Shown: one piece after another, positions 23,088 through 34,074 of the stretch
How positions within the stretch are numbered: the first letter of the stretch is position 1
How the letters are laid out: the number at the start of each line of letters is the position of its first letter
DNA from: Diadema setosum
Taxonomy: Eukaryota > Echinodermata > Echinoidea > Diadematoida > Diadematidae
Assembly (NCBI RefSeq): GCF_964275005.1
Contig: NC_092706.1
Location: 6,817,564-6,881,563, forward strand
Direction: 5' to 3'
DNA: 64,000 nucleotides
Position numbers and translations under genes: made by a program
Notes under the pieces: model-generated
The model's input: only the letters and a program-made list of their open reading frames with translations
Database searches by the model: none
What the model was told of the DNA's origin: nothing

Positions 23088-24025
23088 CCGCGTTCACCTA
23101 TCCCGCTTTCGGTACTCGTACTTCTCAATGAAGAATCTTGTAATGGAGTTTGATGGCTTTTAGGATACGTAGCCTACCGAGTCTTCCGACGATAGAACTA
23201 TCTCTCATAGTATCTTGGAAGAAGGACATGTGAATCAGAATCGGAGGATCTAGGAGTCCTTTGATTTTAGGTTAGCGCTCTCATCAAATGAAAACACAAC
23301 GCGAACTCATACACTCGTACACAGCATGCAAGATCGTACAGCTAGCTAGCTCTCGAGCTTGCACTGCTGCGAGTTATGGCAAGTGATGCGGCCAGCGCTC
23401 GCCGCCGCGCCCATAGGCACAGCCAGCCGTCAGAGCTAGCTTGCTCTAACTAACGTGCTCTAACTACTAGTACAGCTGTAGTTCCGCAGCTCACTCGGCA
23501 TGTTGGCTTGATTTCGCTGTAAGTTGGCTTGATGTCCGCAGTCAACAAGCAGTATTCCGCAATTCAAATACGTATCGCCATCGTATCGAAGGAACTTTTT
23601 CCAGAAAAGTATGTTTTGTTTTTCGCTTTTTAAAACATTTGAGAAGATTTCGATATCCAAGATATTTTGACACATGTTAAGTTAAATATCTACCTTTCAT
23701 TTTATACCCAAAACACCTTCTCTTTCGCATGTTTTGCACAACCGAACACTCCTCCCCAGGCCCTTTAAGTCATTTCTCCCAAAGGTAAACAGGACCTTGA
23801 AATTAGTTTTAGTAAAATCAATGATTTTTCGTATACAATTGATGTTCTAAAGAGCTTTCATTTGTAAACGGTGTGGATTAGAATCCAGGTTGAATCCGTA
23901 TAATTTCTTGGTCTGTATAATTATGCCGGCTATGAGTTAACAAAGTTCATGTTGAGTTTCTGCGTAAACTATTCTAGAAAGGTAGGTGTTGTGTACAAGT
24001 TAAAAAGTACTTTTCCACGCACAAT

Positions 24026-24240
24026 TTGCATACATTTTATTCCACACTCTCTTTGCCTGCTATAGGTTACGAGTTTCTGGCATGGGGAATTTGGTGTAAA
24101 ATAAGGCTGAAATCAATGTTTCTGATACAACAAAGAGAAAACCAAATAATACATTTTGCAACATTTCTTGGACACCAACGCTTTATTTTTTTCCAGTGGA
24201 ATAGTAAAGGTACAAAATTTGCAATATCTCACTATTGAAT
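24026..24240 (+). mobile_element. Small LINE remnant, same family as 12459-13205
   Basis: The conceptual product 'EFLAWGIWCKIRLKSMFLIQ' aligns with 'GILAWGNCSKTKIDSLFLVQ' of the 12.5-kb copy. It is heavily degraded, and the right side runs into unrelated sequence. Confidence 0.6.
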
Positions 24241-25080
24241 CATCTAGGTTGAATTATGTATCACTATAATAAATAATGTCCCTGGTATGATTCTATGGCT
24301 GTTCGTTAAGAATAGTGAAATATATTAATCACTATCCTACGAACTGTATTTGCACTGATAGAATAACTTCCACGTAAATGGTGTGGACAGAGAAATAGTC
24401 CAGTCACCTCTTCTAATTCATTTAATCATAAACTCAAAATCATTTTTCTATATGCATGATATGTGGCGATTTTCCTAATTCTTGATGGGCTTTGTATGCA
24501 CATAGTAGGGTCTAGACTCAGCTTTGCTTTGCTGTTTATGTATAGCTTTCTCGCGTGACCACGTCAAAGTAAGCGACGTCCATTTTTCTTTTCTCATATT
24601 CTTAGCGTATGTGTTATCTATTTTCATAATTTGTCATGCTTCAAAACTGTAAATTTCAGGTAAAAATTCATTTCCAATCAGCTTGTCTGAGTTTATCCAC
24701 CACTGTATAAATGCTCCTATGTATACGATTCCTAATTTTTGTTAAATTTTATAATGTTTTTATGTTTTAAAATGTGGACTGTGGAACAATAATTAAAGAG
24801 ACAAAAATCAAATTCCTTTTTACATTGCGTGTGAGCATAAATTGATTTATACATCTATGGCCCCCTTTAAACTTGCTGACGTATTACAAATACACAAATG
24901 CATATATTGCCTGGAGTAAACTTTCAAAATACTTATGTGTGTGTGGAGAACCTAGGATGCAATTATTTTGCATCACCCTTACATTCTATCTGATAGTAAG
25001 ATACATAAATGATAAACATTTATTTCTACAAAATCATTCATTTGCATATTCACTTATTTTCATTTGTTTATGCCTACGTA

Positions 25081-25084
<4 letters not shown>
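24241..25084. other. Unannotated AT-rich stretch
   Basis: Nothing recognised up to a (TA)n run beginning at 25085. Confidence 0.4.

Positions 25085-25120
<36 letters not shown>
25085..25120. repeat. (TA)n microsatellite
   Basis: Alternating TA abutting the left end of the palindrome. A second (TA)n run lies at about 25376-25399. Confidence 0.95.
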
Positions 25121-25125
<5 letters not shown>

Positions 25126-25306
25126 ACAAGTTCACGCGGTTGACTGCAGGTTCATCCGTATTTATTGCTACTCGGAGTTTCATGCAACCTCCATGAGGCG
25201 CAATCATCAGGATTGCCTGATGATTGCGCCTCATGGAGGTTGCATGAGACTCCGAGTAGCAATAAATACGGATGATCCTGCAGTCAACCGCGTGAACTTG
25301 TTCCAA
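25121..25306. mobile_element. Near-perfect palindrome of Penelope-type terminal sequence with hammerhead-ribozyme-like core
   Basis: Two 91-base arms differ at two positions and are separated by four bases (attg). Read outward from the centre, each arm begins CTGATGATTGCG. The left arm (minus strand) continues to a GAAA (complement 25178-25181), then ACT-CCG-AGT and A, followed by GCAATAAATACGG. CUGAUGA, a short stem II, GAAA, a three-pair stem III and a UH site are the parts of a type I hammerhead with minimal stem III, as reported for Penelope-like retroelements. The right arm has GAGA in place of GAAA. No reverse transcriptase is adjacent. Family assignment is by motif and inferred. Confidence 0.6.
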
Positions 25307-25399
25307 CACTTCTGTCTAAAGCTCTTCCTTTGAGGATATCGAGCACTCTTCATAGAAGGATAGAATCACCAAGTGTATATATATATATATATATATATT

Positions 25400-26040
25400 T
25401 GCTGGAAATGGTGGTTTCATGCCTTATACCTCATCTGTTACGTTCTCAACTTGTATTTTTTTTTTAGTTCTTGCCAAGTACATGAATAAGTTGACATAAT
25501 CACAGGTATATAATAGGGGCTTGGATGCCCACCTCATGCATGCTCCAAAGGCATCAAATATTTTACTTTTCTTACCTCAAAGTAAGGAAGTCTTAGATAT
25601 ATGCCAGGAAACCTACTGTAATGATAATCATTCTGTTATATTGTAATATCTACATTATTTTGGTTCACTTATCATGACAAGCTTTAAATCCGCGGTATAT
25701 TTGGAAGACAGTTCTTCAGCTTTAACTTTGGCAAAAAGTGAAACATTTATCAAGGAATATCAAATTATCATGGTGGATATTATTTTTTCTCTACAATGCT
25801 CTACCCAAAGATATAATTTGATTATACACAAAAGATCACATGGGGAATACTGTGAGACCAAAAATATTAGCGGCCTTTTTTCTCAATTGCCACTTGCATT
25901 CATTATATCACGAAGACGTTTTGCGTGCGTCTTGTCTCTGCGCGAAATTCGCAAAAATTTCAAGTACGAAAAAAAAAAAAATCAGTAAGTGTCATTGTGT
26001 AAGTTATTTCGCTGAAATAAATTGATAAAGTAATTTCTTC
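25400..26040. other. Unannotated stretch
   Basis: Only short ORFs without resemblance to known families. Confidence 0.4.
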
Positions 26041-26044
26041 CGAG

Positions 26045-26341
26045 GTTATCCAAAGAGACCAACACTCACGAGTCATACAGCCCTCAAGTTCGTCGTTGGA
26101 CAAAAAAAAAAAAAAGGTCCATGAGTCATACAGCCCACGAATTCAACACTAGGCAAAAACAGCCCACAAGTTCGTTACTACAAACACGGTGCTTAATGTG
26201 TCGTGGGCCTTGTGTGTATAATGTCAAACTCATGGGCTGCATGACTTATGAACTGTATAACTTGTTGGCTGTAGTACTCAAGGGCTATATACGAATCTTT
26301 GACTGTAATACTCGTGAGTGTCGGTCTCTTGACGTGCACCC
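26045..26341. mobile_element. Foldback element ('cacgagtcatacagccc' family), copy 1
   Basis: Words such as actcacgagtcatacagccc and their complements (gggctgcatgac, actcgtgagtgtcggtctc) fill the two halves, so the element can fold on itself. A homologous copy is at 33663-33942. It ends about 90 bases beyond the TLR-B stop region. Confidence 0.8.
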
Positions 26342-26433
26342 GAATACTCTGCCAAATTCCTAAATTGTAAGATCAAGCATTCCATTTTATACCATCCCCG
26401 AGTTACTGATTAAACTGTCTAGCCATAGGCCAA

Positions 26434-29224
26434 TCAGAGAGGTAAAAGGCCATTCATTTTCTTGTTTCTCGTAAACATTTTTGTAAGTCCTTCCAGAAAA
26501 GCATTTGCTGGTATCTTTCTACGCTCCATTGGAAGTAGGGTTTATTCTTGCTGAGGAACAGTCTTACCAGATAGGGCAGCTGATTGTCGGGAATGTCCTC
26601 TCGAAAAACCATGACGACGTTTTCTAGCTGGACGTCATTCATGTGCGCTACAGCCATTTGGAGCGTCATCAGGTAGTTAGCATCATTGACGGAGGCGTTG
26701 CTGACGATCACCAGATTCTTAAAGCTGTTCTCAATGACCCGATCGATGGCGTCAAAGTGCATACCTCCCAGGGGCAAATCGTCGTCGCCGCACACGATCC
26801 TGTGGCGAAGGAAGTCAGGAAGATGCTCCTGGACAGCTACCAGAAATTCTTCAAGTACCCAATCCTCGTCTTCATCTGGGAAAATAATGTTGAGATCGTA
26901 ACGGTTATCCTGACGCTCGCGTGCGTCCTCCAACTCGCAGTATCCAATGATAAGGAGCTTCAAATGAAAACACTTGTAATTCAACCACCATCGGTTTCGC
27001 CAAGCCAGAAATGATCCAGCAATAAACAAAAGGATCAGTGTACTTGAAGAAATGTAAATAGACAGGTTTGGTCCACAAACCTTGTCAGGGGAAAATTCTA
27101 AAATTGATTTCCCCACAAATTCTGATAGAGATTGAGGTGAGCAAATAGTGGTCCGAGCGTTTTTTAGTGTCAGATTTCCTCGGCTAAGAAAACTTCTAAA
27201 CCAAGAAAGATTGCAAGTGCACAAAAGGTGATTCTGAGATATATCAAAATATTTCATTGTGAGGAACGTATTTTCTTCTATGCCAGTGAAACCGTTTTGA
27301 TATGAGGAAACCAAGTACAAATTTGAGTTTTTCCTGAATATTTCCTTTGGTAGGTTTCCGCTCAGTCGGTTTGTTCCCAAATACAAGTAGCGCAGAGAAG
27401 TTAAATACCGGAAATGATCGAAAGTGACAGAAAGGATATTGTTCTTGTCGAGGTGTAACTGCTCTAGCGATGATAAATTGGCAAATAATTTCCCGGGGAG
27501 GCTAGTAATTCCACATTGTGTAAGATGTAACTGCCTTAGATGGAATAGACCTTCGAATGTATTAGGAAATAGAGTTCCGAGAGGGTTTCTTCCTAACAGA
27601 AGTACTTCAAGATGAGACAATGCAGCAAGCACTGGACCTGTATTTATTACCAGTTTGTTTCGGTGAGGTCGGCATAGTTTAAGTTTAGTTTACGAAGTAA
27701 AGTCAGCCCGCTGAATGACGCTGTTGCTATTCCAAAGCTATTATGGGATAAATCAAGGAATGACAACCTATGAAGATACTTGAAGGGGACTGTCAATTGT
27801 TCTAAGAATCCTACATGTTGTAGGTCCAAGCTTTCTAAATTATCCAAGCCGGTAAAACCGCCGTAGAACATCTTTGAAATCGGGTTTGACTTGAGTATTA
27901 AATATGTCAAATTGGACAGGGAAGAAAATGGACCAGATGCTACAGAAAATACACGATTTTTTGACAGATCTAATGTTTTTAGCGATGCAACCCGAACGAA
28001 ATTCTTAGGAATCTCAGCAATTCGATTCGCAGACAAATTAAGCGAGATAAGATGTTGGAGCTTCGTAGAAAGCTGAAAGTCCAAGAGAGAAATTTTGTTG
28101 TCAGACAGTATGAGCTTGTGCAGTCTTGGTACATGCTGCAGCATCGGTTCAGCGATAGAAATCAACGAATTTCTAGCCAGGTCTAGTATTTCCAAGGACC
28201 ATAGGCCCTCAAATGTGTGATTTTGTAAACTTCTTAGCCTACATGACCTGAGGCGCAATGACGTTAATAGGTCCAAACCTTGAAATAGGAGTTCTGACAA
28301 GGACGATATTTTGTTTGTTGAGAGATTCAAACTAATTAGGGGAGGAAAATGTAAAGTGGAATTTGTCACGTTTATTTGGAAGCCCTGGATACGGACTATC
28401 TTATTGAAAACTAGGTTCAAATGTTCCAGACTATCCATTCCAAGAAACGAATTGAACGACAACTTTACCAGACTATTTCGATCAAGTTCCAGTCCTCTTA
28501 TATGCTTTAAGCGGTGAAATGCGCAATTCGGAATATACGAGATGTTACTTTTCGATAGTTTTAGCAGGGAGATGTTTGCCACTGCTAATGGGGTAAATTC
28601 GTTTTCAAAGATTCGTGTGATGTTTTTCCCTGTAAGGTATAACTTGTTGATGCTTGCAAGAAGACGTCCTGTCAAGTGAAAGTGGCTCTTACAATTTGCA
28701 TCAAAGTTCACGTTCGGCATAGAGCTGAGCTGGTTCAATGCTTTGAGGGGAATCACTAAGAAATTATTGCGTGAAAGATCAAGAAACTGGAGATTCGGAT
28801 TCATAGAAAACGTGTCTGCATTTAGCCCTCTGAGACGATTGTAACCGAGAAATAGTTCTTCTAGGCTTCCGAGTGGATAAAGAGCTTCTTTCATGATATA
28901 TTTCAGCTGGTTTCCCCACAGTTTCAGTGTCTTTACGGCTGGTACATCAACGAGTGACCTGTTTGACAGGAATTCAATTTTGTTCTGACTGAGGGCATGC
29001 ACTGTTATTTCTGCCGGTAGATGAGATGGGACTTCCCGAAGGTCATGACGGCTACACCTGGCTACGAAGTTTGGACCCTCGTGGAAGAACGTGCAGGGAT
29101 AACTGGATGAAAGGCGATCGGATTCTTCAGTTAATATGTGGAATTCTTCTCGACGTGCAATCGTAGAGCTACATTGGTGAGAGAGAAGACTGACCAGGAA
29201 TCCCAGTAGACTTAAAGAAATCAT
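26434..29224 (-). pseudogene. Toll-like receptor TLR-B with two frameshifts
   Basis: It has the same architecture as TLR-A: signal peptide (MISLSLLGFLVSLLSHQCSS), leucine-rich repeats, cysteine C-cap, membrane span (IYISSSTLILLFIAGSFLAW) and the same unusual TIR (YDLNIIFP, GDDDLPLG). Against TLR-A and TLR-C one base is missing near 27658, where the first frame (29224-27647, 525 aa) stops just after 'ADLTETNW' and the rest continues in another frame. A second base is missing at about 26493, where GGG in the paralogues is GG. This replaces the final ~20 residues after the LFW motif and gives an early stop at 26454 instead of 26434. Otherwise the frame is well preserved, so this may be a young pseudogene, a functional allele, or an assembly error. 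Confidence 0.88.
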
Positions 29225-29253
29225 AGTATATTTTCCTCGACCGAGCCCTTCAG

Positions 29254-30090
29254 CCTGTCTTGACGTTATTTCAAAATGTTTATACGTGATAACAAGTTGA
29301 AGATGAACTGTTGAAGTGTTTTGCCACTCTTCCCTTCTTTGATGTACCTACAACAAGCCATAAAAAAAAAATGATATGAAAAGAGACGGAAACAAGAATG
29401 CCGCATTATAATTCCCCACTATAGACCTCGTTAGATTACAAGAAGTGCAAAGAAAATATTGCTATTGCCCAAATAAGTTTTGCTGCGTGCCAACGTTAAA
29501 TCGAAAGATGTATTTTGGTTTAATTTTTTTGCTTATGATTTTGACACTACAACCTGAAATACAAATCGTCAAGGGAAATGTAAAAGATCAGGAGAACATC
29601 ATTCGTATGACAATCTCCTTTTTGTGTAGTCACGTGCATAATATTTACCAAATTTTAGTACCTGGTACTCCAAAAATTATCTCTATCGGCTGGTACGCTC
29701 GCTGCCTTCGCCCTCCTTCCAGGAAATAGACAGTCCTTCTCCAAGAAGCACCCCCCGAAAAAAAAAAAAACAACTTTAGCGTATCTTTTATCCGGCAAAA
29801 CCAAAACCCTTACCCAGTACCATTAAAGACTCCTAGGTCATGGTGCAACTTACAACAGAATGAAGAAAACATAATGCCAGAATTATACCGACACAAGCTA
29901 TCTAACCCACAAGGTATTTGTACGCAGGTCTTCCATGGGACGCTGTAGAATATTACGGCATATATCCCAGAGTTAATCTGTATTGAAAGAGAGCCTGTGT
30001 GTCAGATATCTTTTCTCATGATATATCCACAAGGCACTTTCAGTTTATCTACTATAATATTATCTTTACAAGTCATAAGAAATGCCTACC
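29254..30090 (-). promoter_or_regulatory. Possible 5'-UTR intron of TLR-B, 29255-30089
   Basis: The donor GATGCAAAG/GTAGGCAT at 30090 matches the donors upstream of TLR-A and TLR-C. The acceptor is less clear than in the paralogues. The best candidate, GACAG/GCTGAAGG at 29254, has a weak pyrimidine tract. The interval contains no other feature I recognise. Confidence 0.42.
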
Positions 30091-30240
30091 TTTGCATCTC
30101 CCTGAATGTAGAATTTTGAAGAAGCAATTCCCTTTGCTGCTGAATTCTGAAGTGCATATGATGTATTTGTTGGTCTCCGATGACAATGCTTTCACTTGTA
30201 TCATTCTTCTTCTTCTTCTTTTTTTTTTAAATCTAGGTCT
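30090..30240 (-). promoter_or_regulatory. Candidate untranslated exon 1 / promoter block of TLR-B
   Basis: Homologous to 9605-9860 and 42135-42440 over the GCAGCAAAGGGAAT-like stretch next to the donor. A TTC-rich run at about 30205-30228 interrupts the similarity. Confidence 0.45.
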
Positions 30241-31250
30241 CTATGACAAGGACGTCACTTCCTTATATTATAAGTTGCGGTTTAATAAACCTTATTGGTT
30301 CTCAAGCATTTAAAGGGACAAAACAATACCATCAATGACCATTCTGAATTGAATAGACCTACTGAGATGGCAACCAGCGAGTTTCATGTGTGCAAAGTAT
30401 TGTTTCAAATACAGTATCGATCACACGTATATGTACCGTGTGTCCGCTGTTTATCAATGTTTATCAACGTGATAGTGCTTTGAAATAATATCATATCAAC
30501 TACTTCACTATGTTTATGAACGTGATTATGCGTTGAAACAATTCTATATCAACTACTTCACTCTCGCTGTTACATTGTACTTTCACATCCTTAAATTTGC
30601 ATGTATATAAATCTGTATACAAGTGCATGTGCATGTTAATTAATGTGTCAGTTGTGGGATTTAGCATATTATCTTAGATTATGAGTGGATTAGATTGAAT
30701 TGGATTTCATCTACTTCAACACGGTAAAAGTCTCCGAGCAGTTAAAAAGCCGCTTTTCAGAAAGGCCATGCACACAAGTTTACAAAATACAATTTGAAAT
30801 GAATAAGTTTAAAACAAGATTAAAAAGAGTGCACCAATTCCATAATGAAAAAAAATGGTAAACATCTGTTTATTTATTCATTTCGTCTTATTAAAAAACA
30901 GGGTAGTATCATCAGATCCCAAGGGCCTGATTTTAGAAAGAACCCGAGAGTACAAAGTAGAAACTCAAGTGATACAAACCTGTGGGTAAGAAAAATATCG
31001 TAACAACCACAACGCATCAAAAAAGCACATTCAAATTGAATGTTAAAGCCAAAAGCAAAAACATAATAATGAAAACGATATATAAAAAAATAACATCACT
31101 TTATGAACTTCCAGTTAAAACCTTAAATTGAAAATGAGATATTGTGTTTTAGCAATATTCTCTTGACACCTAAAATTGTGGTTAAAGCATTGCTAATTGC
31201 ACATTTGCATTATAAGAACAGTAATCAATGTGCTGCAGGAGAAATGAATT
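30241..31250. other. Unannotated AT-rich stretch
   Basis: No gene seen. A TTTAAAGGGACAAAACAATA at about 30310 resembles one end of a TTAA element, but no partner end was found. Confidence 0.35.
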
Positions 31251-31606
31251 ATTTGATTTGATTTGATTTGATTTATTGTCTGTAAACCACTTTTTCAAAT
31301 AAATCAATTTTCTGCAATTTCATTAACATAGTACAAAATAACAGTAGTATTACACTTTCAACAATTATCATCACTTTCATCAATTATACAATAGATCTGC
31401 AATATGATTATATGAGTTACGTCTTAATTTGCATACAGAATAATTGCCAAGAATAAGCACAGAGCTTGGCCTTTGGGCAACCTATTACGAATACCATTAC
31501 AATGAAGAAAAACAAAAGGGCCCGATATGATCCTTATGGAATAAGGGTTGGAGAGAGAGGGAAAAAAAGAAAAAGAAGAAGAAGAAGAAGAAGAAGAAGA
31601 AGAAAG
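31251..31606 (-). repeat. (TTTGAT)n run with probable LINE tail, and a (GAA)n run
   Basis: (GATTT)n at 31253-31275 followed by 'aataaatcaatttt' resembles a LINE 3' end read on the minus strand, but the stem-loop of the 4.2-kb family was not found. A purine-rich (GAA)n lies at about 31567-31606. Confidence 0.35.
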
Positions 31607-32338
31607 GAGGGGGAGGGGATGACAAAACACCCCGATGCTAGTCTTGCCAGATTAACTCGACATACTTCTCTTACCTGGACAGATATATACATGAATATAA
31701 TTATACTTATAAGTTACAGGGATGTAATCACATAAATATTGCTTTTGTCGTGGAAAAGTCACATTAAAGTCACATTGAATGACAGAGAGAGAGGAGAGGG
31801 AAAAAAAAAACAATCATCAAGGAAGCATAACATTTCATGTGCCCTTTCACGGCATGACGTTATAGAGGACCATGATTTTTGCCTGACATAACATGAATAA
31901 TGAACAACAGAGAAGGAATAAATCAAGTGCAGCAGATGAGCATAGTATATTACAGGTGCATCCACTAGTGCAAATACTTAGAAATAAACATGATAGATAC
32001 AACAATGAATAAAGCATGAGCTGTTTAGGGTTTCTACATAAAGTATCACTGGTACAGTGAGATCAATATTTTCTTTACTGCTTTTTTAAATGAATAAATA
32101 GACTTGATGTTACGTTACTCAAGTGCAGATTTATTCCAATATCTGGGCAAGCATAAATATGTCGTACGGATTTGTGTGCTTAGACTGTTTTGGGGTTATT
32201 CAAGTGTACATCCGTTGCATGCCTTGTCGGATTGGAATGGATTTCTGAGTTAAACTGGAACATATCGATAAATGAAGGAGGTAATAACTCGATATCAAAG
32301 CGAAACATTAAAGTGCATTTTGTAAAGTGTGAACATCG
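31607..32338. other. Unannotated stretch
   Basis: No gene recognised. Confidence 0.4.
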
Positions 32339-32708
32339 TTTACCTTTAAAGGCATCATTTACCATTTGCAGAAGAAACAAAAACCCAGCATTAGTGCTTT
32401 AAAATGGTTCTAAAATGTCAGTTAGGGACAGAAACAACCACTGTAAAAATTTGAATCCGTATAATCGATGTTAAGTATTGTTAGATACATAAAATATGAA
32501 CAATAGTTACCAAAGATGTTTCTAAGCTAAATCGTCTATAGTTATGGTTTAATGAGGAAAAATACTGATATCTCCTTATATCTTAGGCTTTATTGCAAAA
32601 TTTTATATGGTAGGATGTTTTGTGACACGACAGACCTACACATATGCATCAAGTTTTAATGTGATATCTTGAATTTTTTTTTTAAATCATTGCTCCCAAA
32701 GGTAAACA
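32339..32708 (+). repeat. Uninterrupted copy of repeat B
   Basis: It begins GTTTACCTTT and ends AAAGGTAAAC. It is collinear with the three pieces at 13834-13892, 15351-15626 and 23769-23792. It holds the empty sites of both insertions: CCAGCATT at about 32384-32391, and TTAA at about 32681-32684. Confidence 0.82.
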
Positions 32709-33655
32709 GAAACCGAAGAAAAGGGGATATGTGTGATCATTATAACCAGCATTTTCACACATACGAATAGCTTTCTTTTGCAATTTTAATATGGTATTGC
32801 TGGCAGACACCGAGTTTGCCCATATCGTATGACAATAAGAAATGTGTGGTAGGATGGGTGCATTATAAAGATAAATAAAATACCCCAAAATAAACAATGT
32901 TTGAGTTTACATAATATTCCAGCATTACAAGCAATAGGAAATGAAATATATTTCACAAGATCATTCCAACTGAGAGTTTCATTAATCATGATGCGAAAGA
33001 ATTTAGTGGATGCTGTCCTCTCAAGAGGAATACCATCTATATTCAAAATACATTCACTATCACTACAAATCAGTTTTCTTGGATCTGTAAAATATATATA
33101 TATATATACTTTGCTTTTTGAAAGTTCAAAGATAAGATATTACTTTTGAACCACCGTGACAATTTCGGTAATTCATTTATAAAGATCTAATGAGACATTG
33201 CAAATTTGAGTTTGAGAGAAATATATTGGTGTCATCAGCAAAAATTACGTATTGTACATTGTAATAAGCTTGATGCATCTTAATAGGTAAATCATTAACA
33301 TATAGCAGAGACAACACTGGCCAAAGTATTGACCCTTATGGTACGCCACATTTGAACAACAATGTTTCCGAATTACAGAAATCAAAACATGTAAATTGCC
33401 TTCGATCACTTAGAGAACTTGCGATCAGTTTCAGAGCAGTTCCTCTTATACCATAAAAATGTAGCTTTGATAATTAAATAGAATTGTCAAAAGTATCAAA
33501 TGCCTAGCTTAAGTCCATGAAAATATCAATAACATGCTTTCGGTCAGCTAAGAAATTTGATACTTGATCACATAATTGTGCAAGTGCCAAGTCAGTCGAA
33601 TGTAATTTCCTGAAATTATAAAGCTGAGCAAGGAGTTTTCCATTCAAAAACGACT
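32690..33655 (-). mobile_element. LINE reverse-transcriptase core fragment (broken)
   Basis: Read on the minus strand from 33655 it shows in order an F-R-K-x-HSTDLALAQL segment, 'HVIDIFMDLS' followed by AFDTFDNSI (the DLSKAFDTVDH motif), a block equivalent to GVPQGSILGPxLF, the catalytic FADDTN at about 33225-33245, and then thumb segments. Several frameshifts and stops separate the parts. It belongs to the CR1/L2/Jockey group. Its 3' end overlaps the end of repeat B. Confidence 0.82.
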
Positions 33656-33662
33656 TAACTCG

Positions 33663-33942
33663 TGGGGTCATCCGACGAGACCGACACTCACGAGTCATAC
33701 AGCCCACGAGCTTGACAATGAATAAAGGTCTATGAGTCATACAGTCCATGAGTTCAACACTAGGTACATACAGCCCACGAGATCGACATTTCAACACGGG
33801 GCTTTAAGTATTGGTCTCGTGTGCCTTGTTTGCTGATGTCGAACTCATGGGCTGTAAACTCGTGCGTTGTATGACTCATGGGCTGTATGACTCGTGGGCT
33901 GTATGATTCGTGGGTGTCGAACTCGTAACGTGCACGCGAAAA
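33663..33942. mobile_element. Foldback element ('cacgagtcatacagccc' family), copy 2
   Basis: Homologous to 26045-26341. The left half has gagaccgacactcacgagtc. The right half carries four near-repeats of the complement (ctcatgggctgtatgac). Both copies end near 'acgtgcac'. It sits at the broken edge of the LINE fragment. Confidence 0.8.
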
Positions 33943-34074
33943 ATGCAGCGATCAGGTAAGTCTCTGATTCAAGATAACCCCTAAGGATTTCATTGTCACA
34001 TCATCAAGCAAACATTAGACTTGAGATATTCTCAGTGCCTTGTGCATTTGAATTTACATATCATTTAAGAACCA

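Larger units (their letters stand above)
15631..23764. mobile_element. 8.1-kb TIR element inserted at TTAA
   Basis: The termini AGGGACTGGGGAGGAGTGTT and the complement of AACACTCCTCCCCAGGCCCT pair at 19 of 20 bases. Both ends abut TTAA (15627-15630 and 23765-23768), and the empty TTAA site is seen at about 32680 in the intact copy of repeat B. TTAA targets are typical of the piggyBac and Kolobok superfamilies. The interior holds GC-rich ends, a candidate exon (16122-16290), nested MITEs and two blocks of a 60-bp minisatellite, but no recognisable transposase, so it may be non-autonomous or carry captured host sequence. Confidence 0.8.
13834..23792 (+). repeat. Small repeat 'B' split in three by two later insertions
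   Basis: Pieces 13834-13892, 15351-15626 and 23769-23792 are collinear with one continuous ~370-bp repeat at 32339-32708. The first gap is the hAT-like element (13893-15342) and the second the TTAA element (15631-23764). Repeat B itself has short inverted ends: GTTTACCTTT at the left of the intact copy, and the complement AAAGGTAAAC at the right of both copies. Confidence 0.8.

Noticed and set aside
30310-30340. End of another TTAA element (AGGGACAAAACAATACC)
   Set aside because: No partner inverted end could be found in the window.
31466-31735. Arg/Lys-rich ORF
   Set aside because: Translation of a (GAA)n-type run with no conserved flanks.
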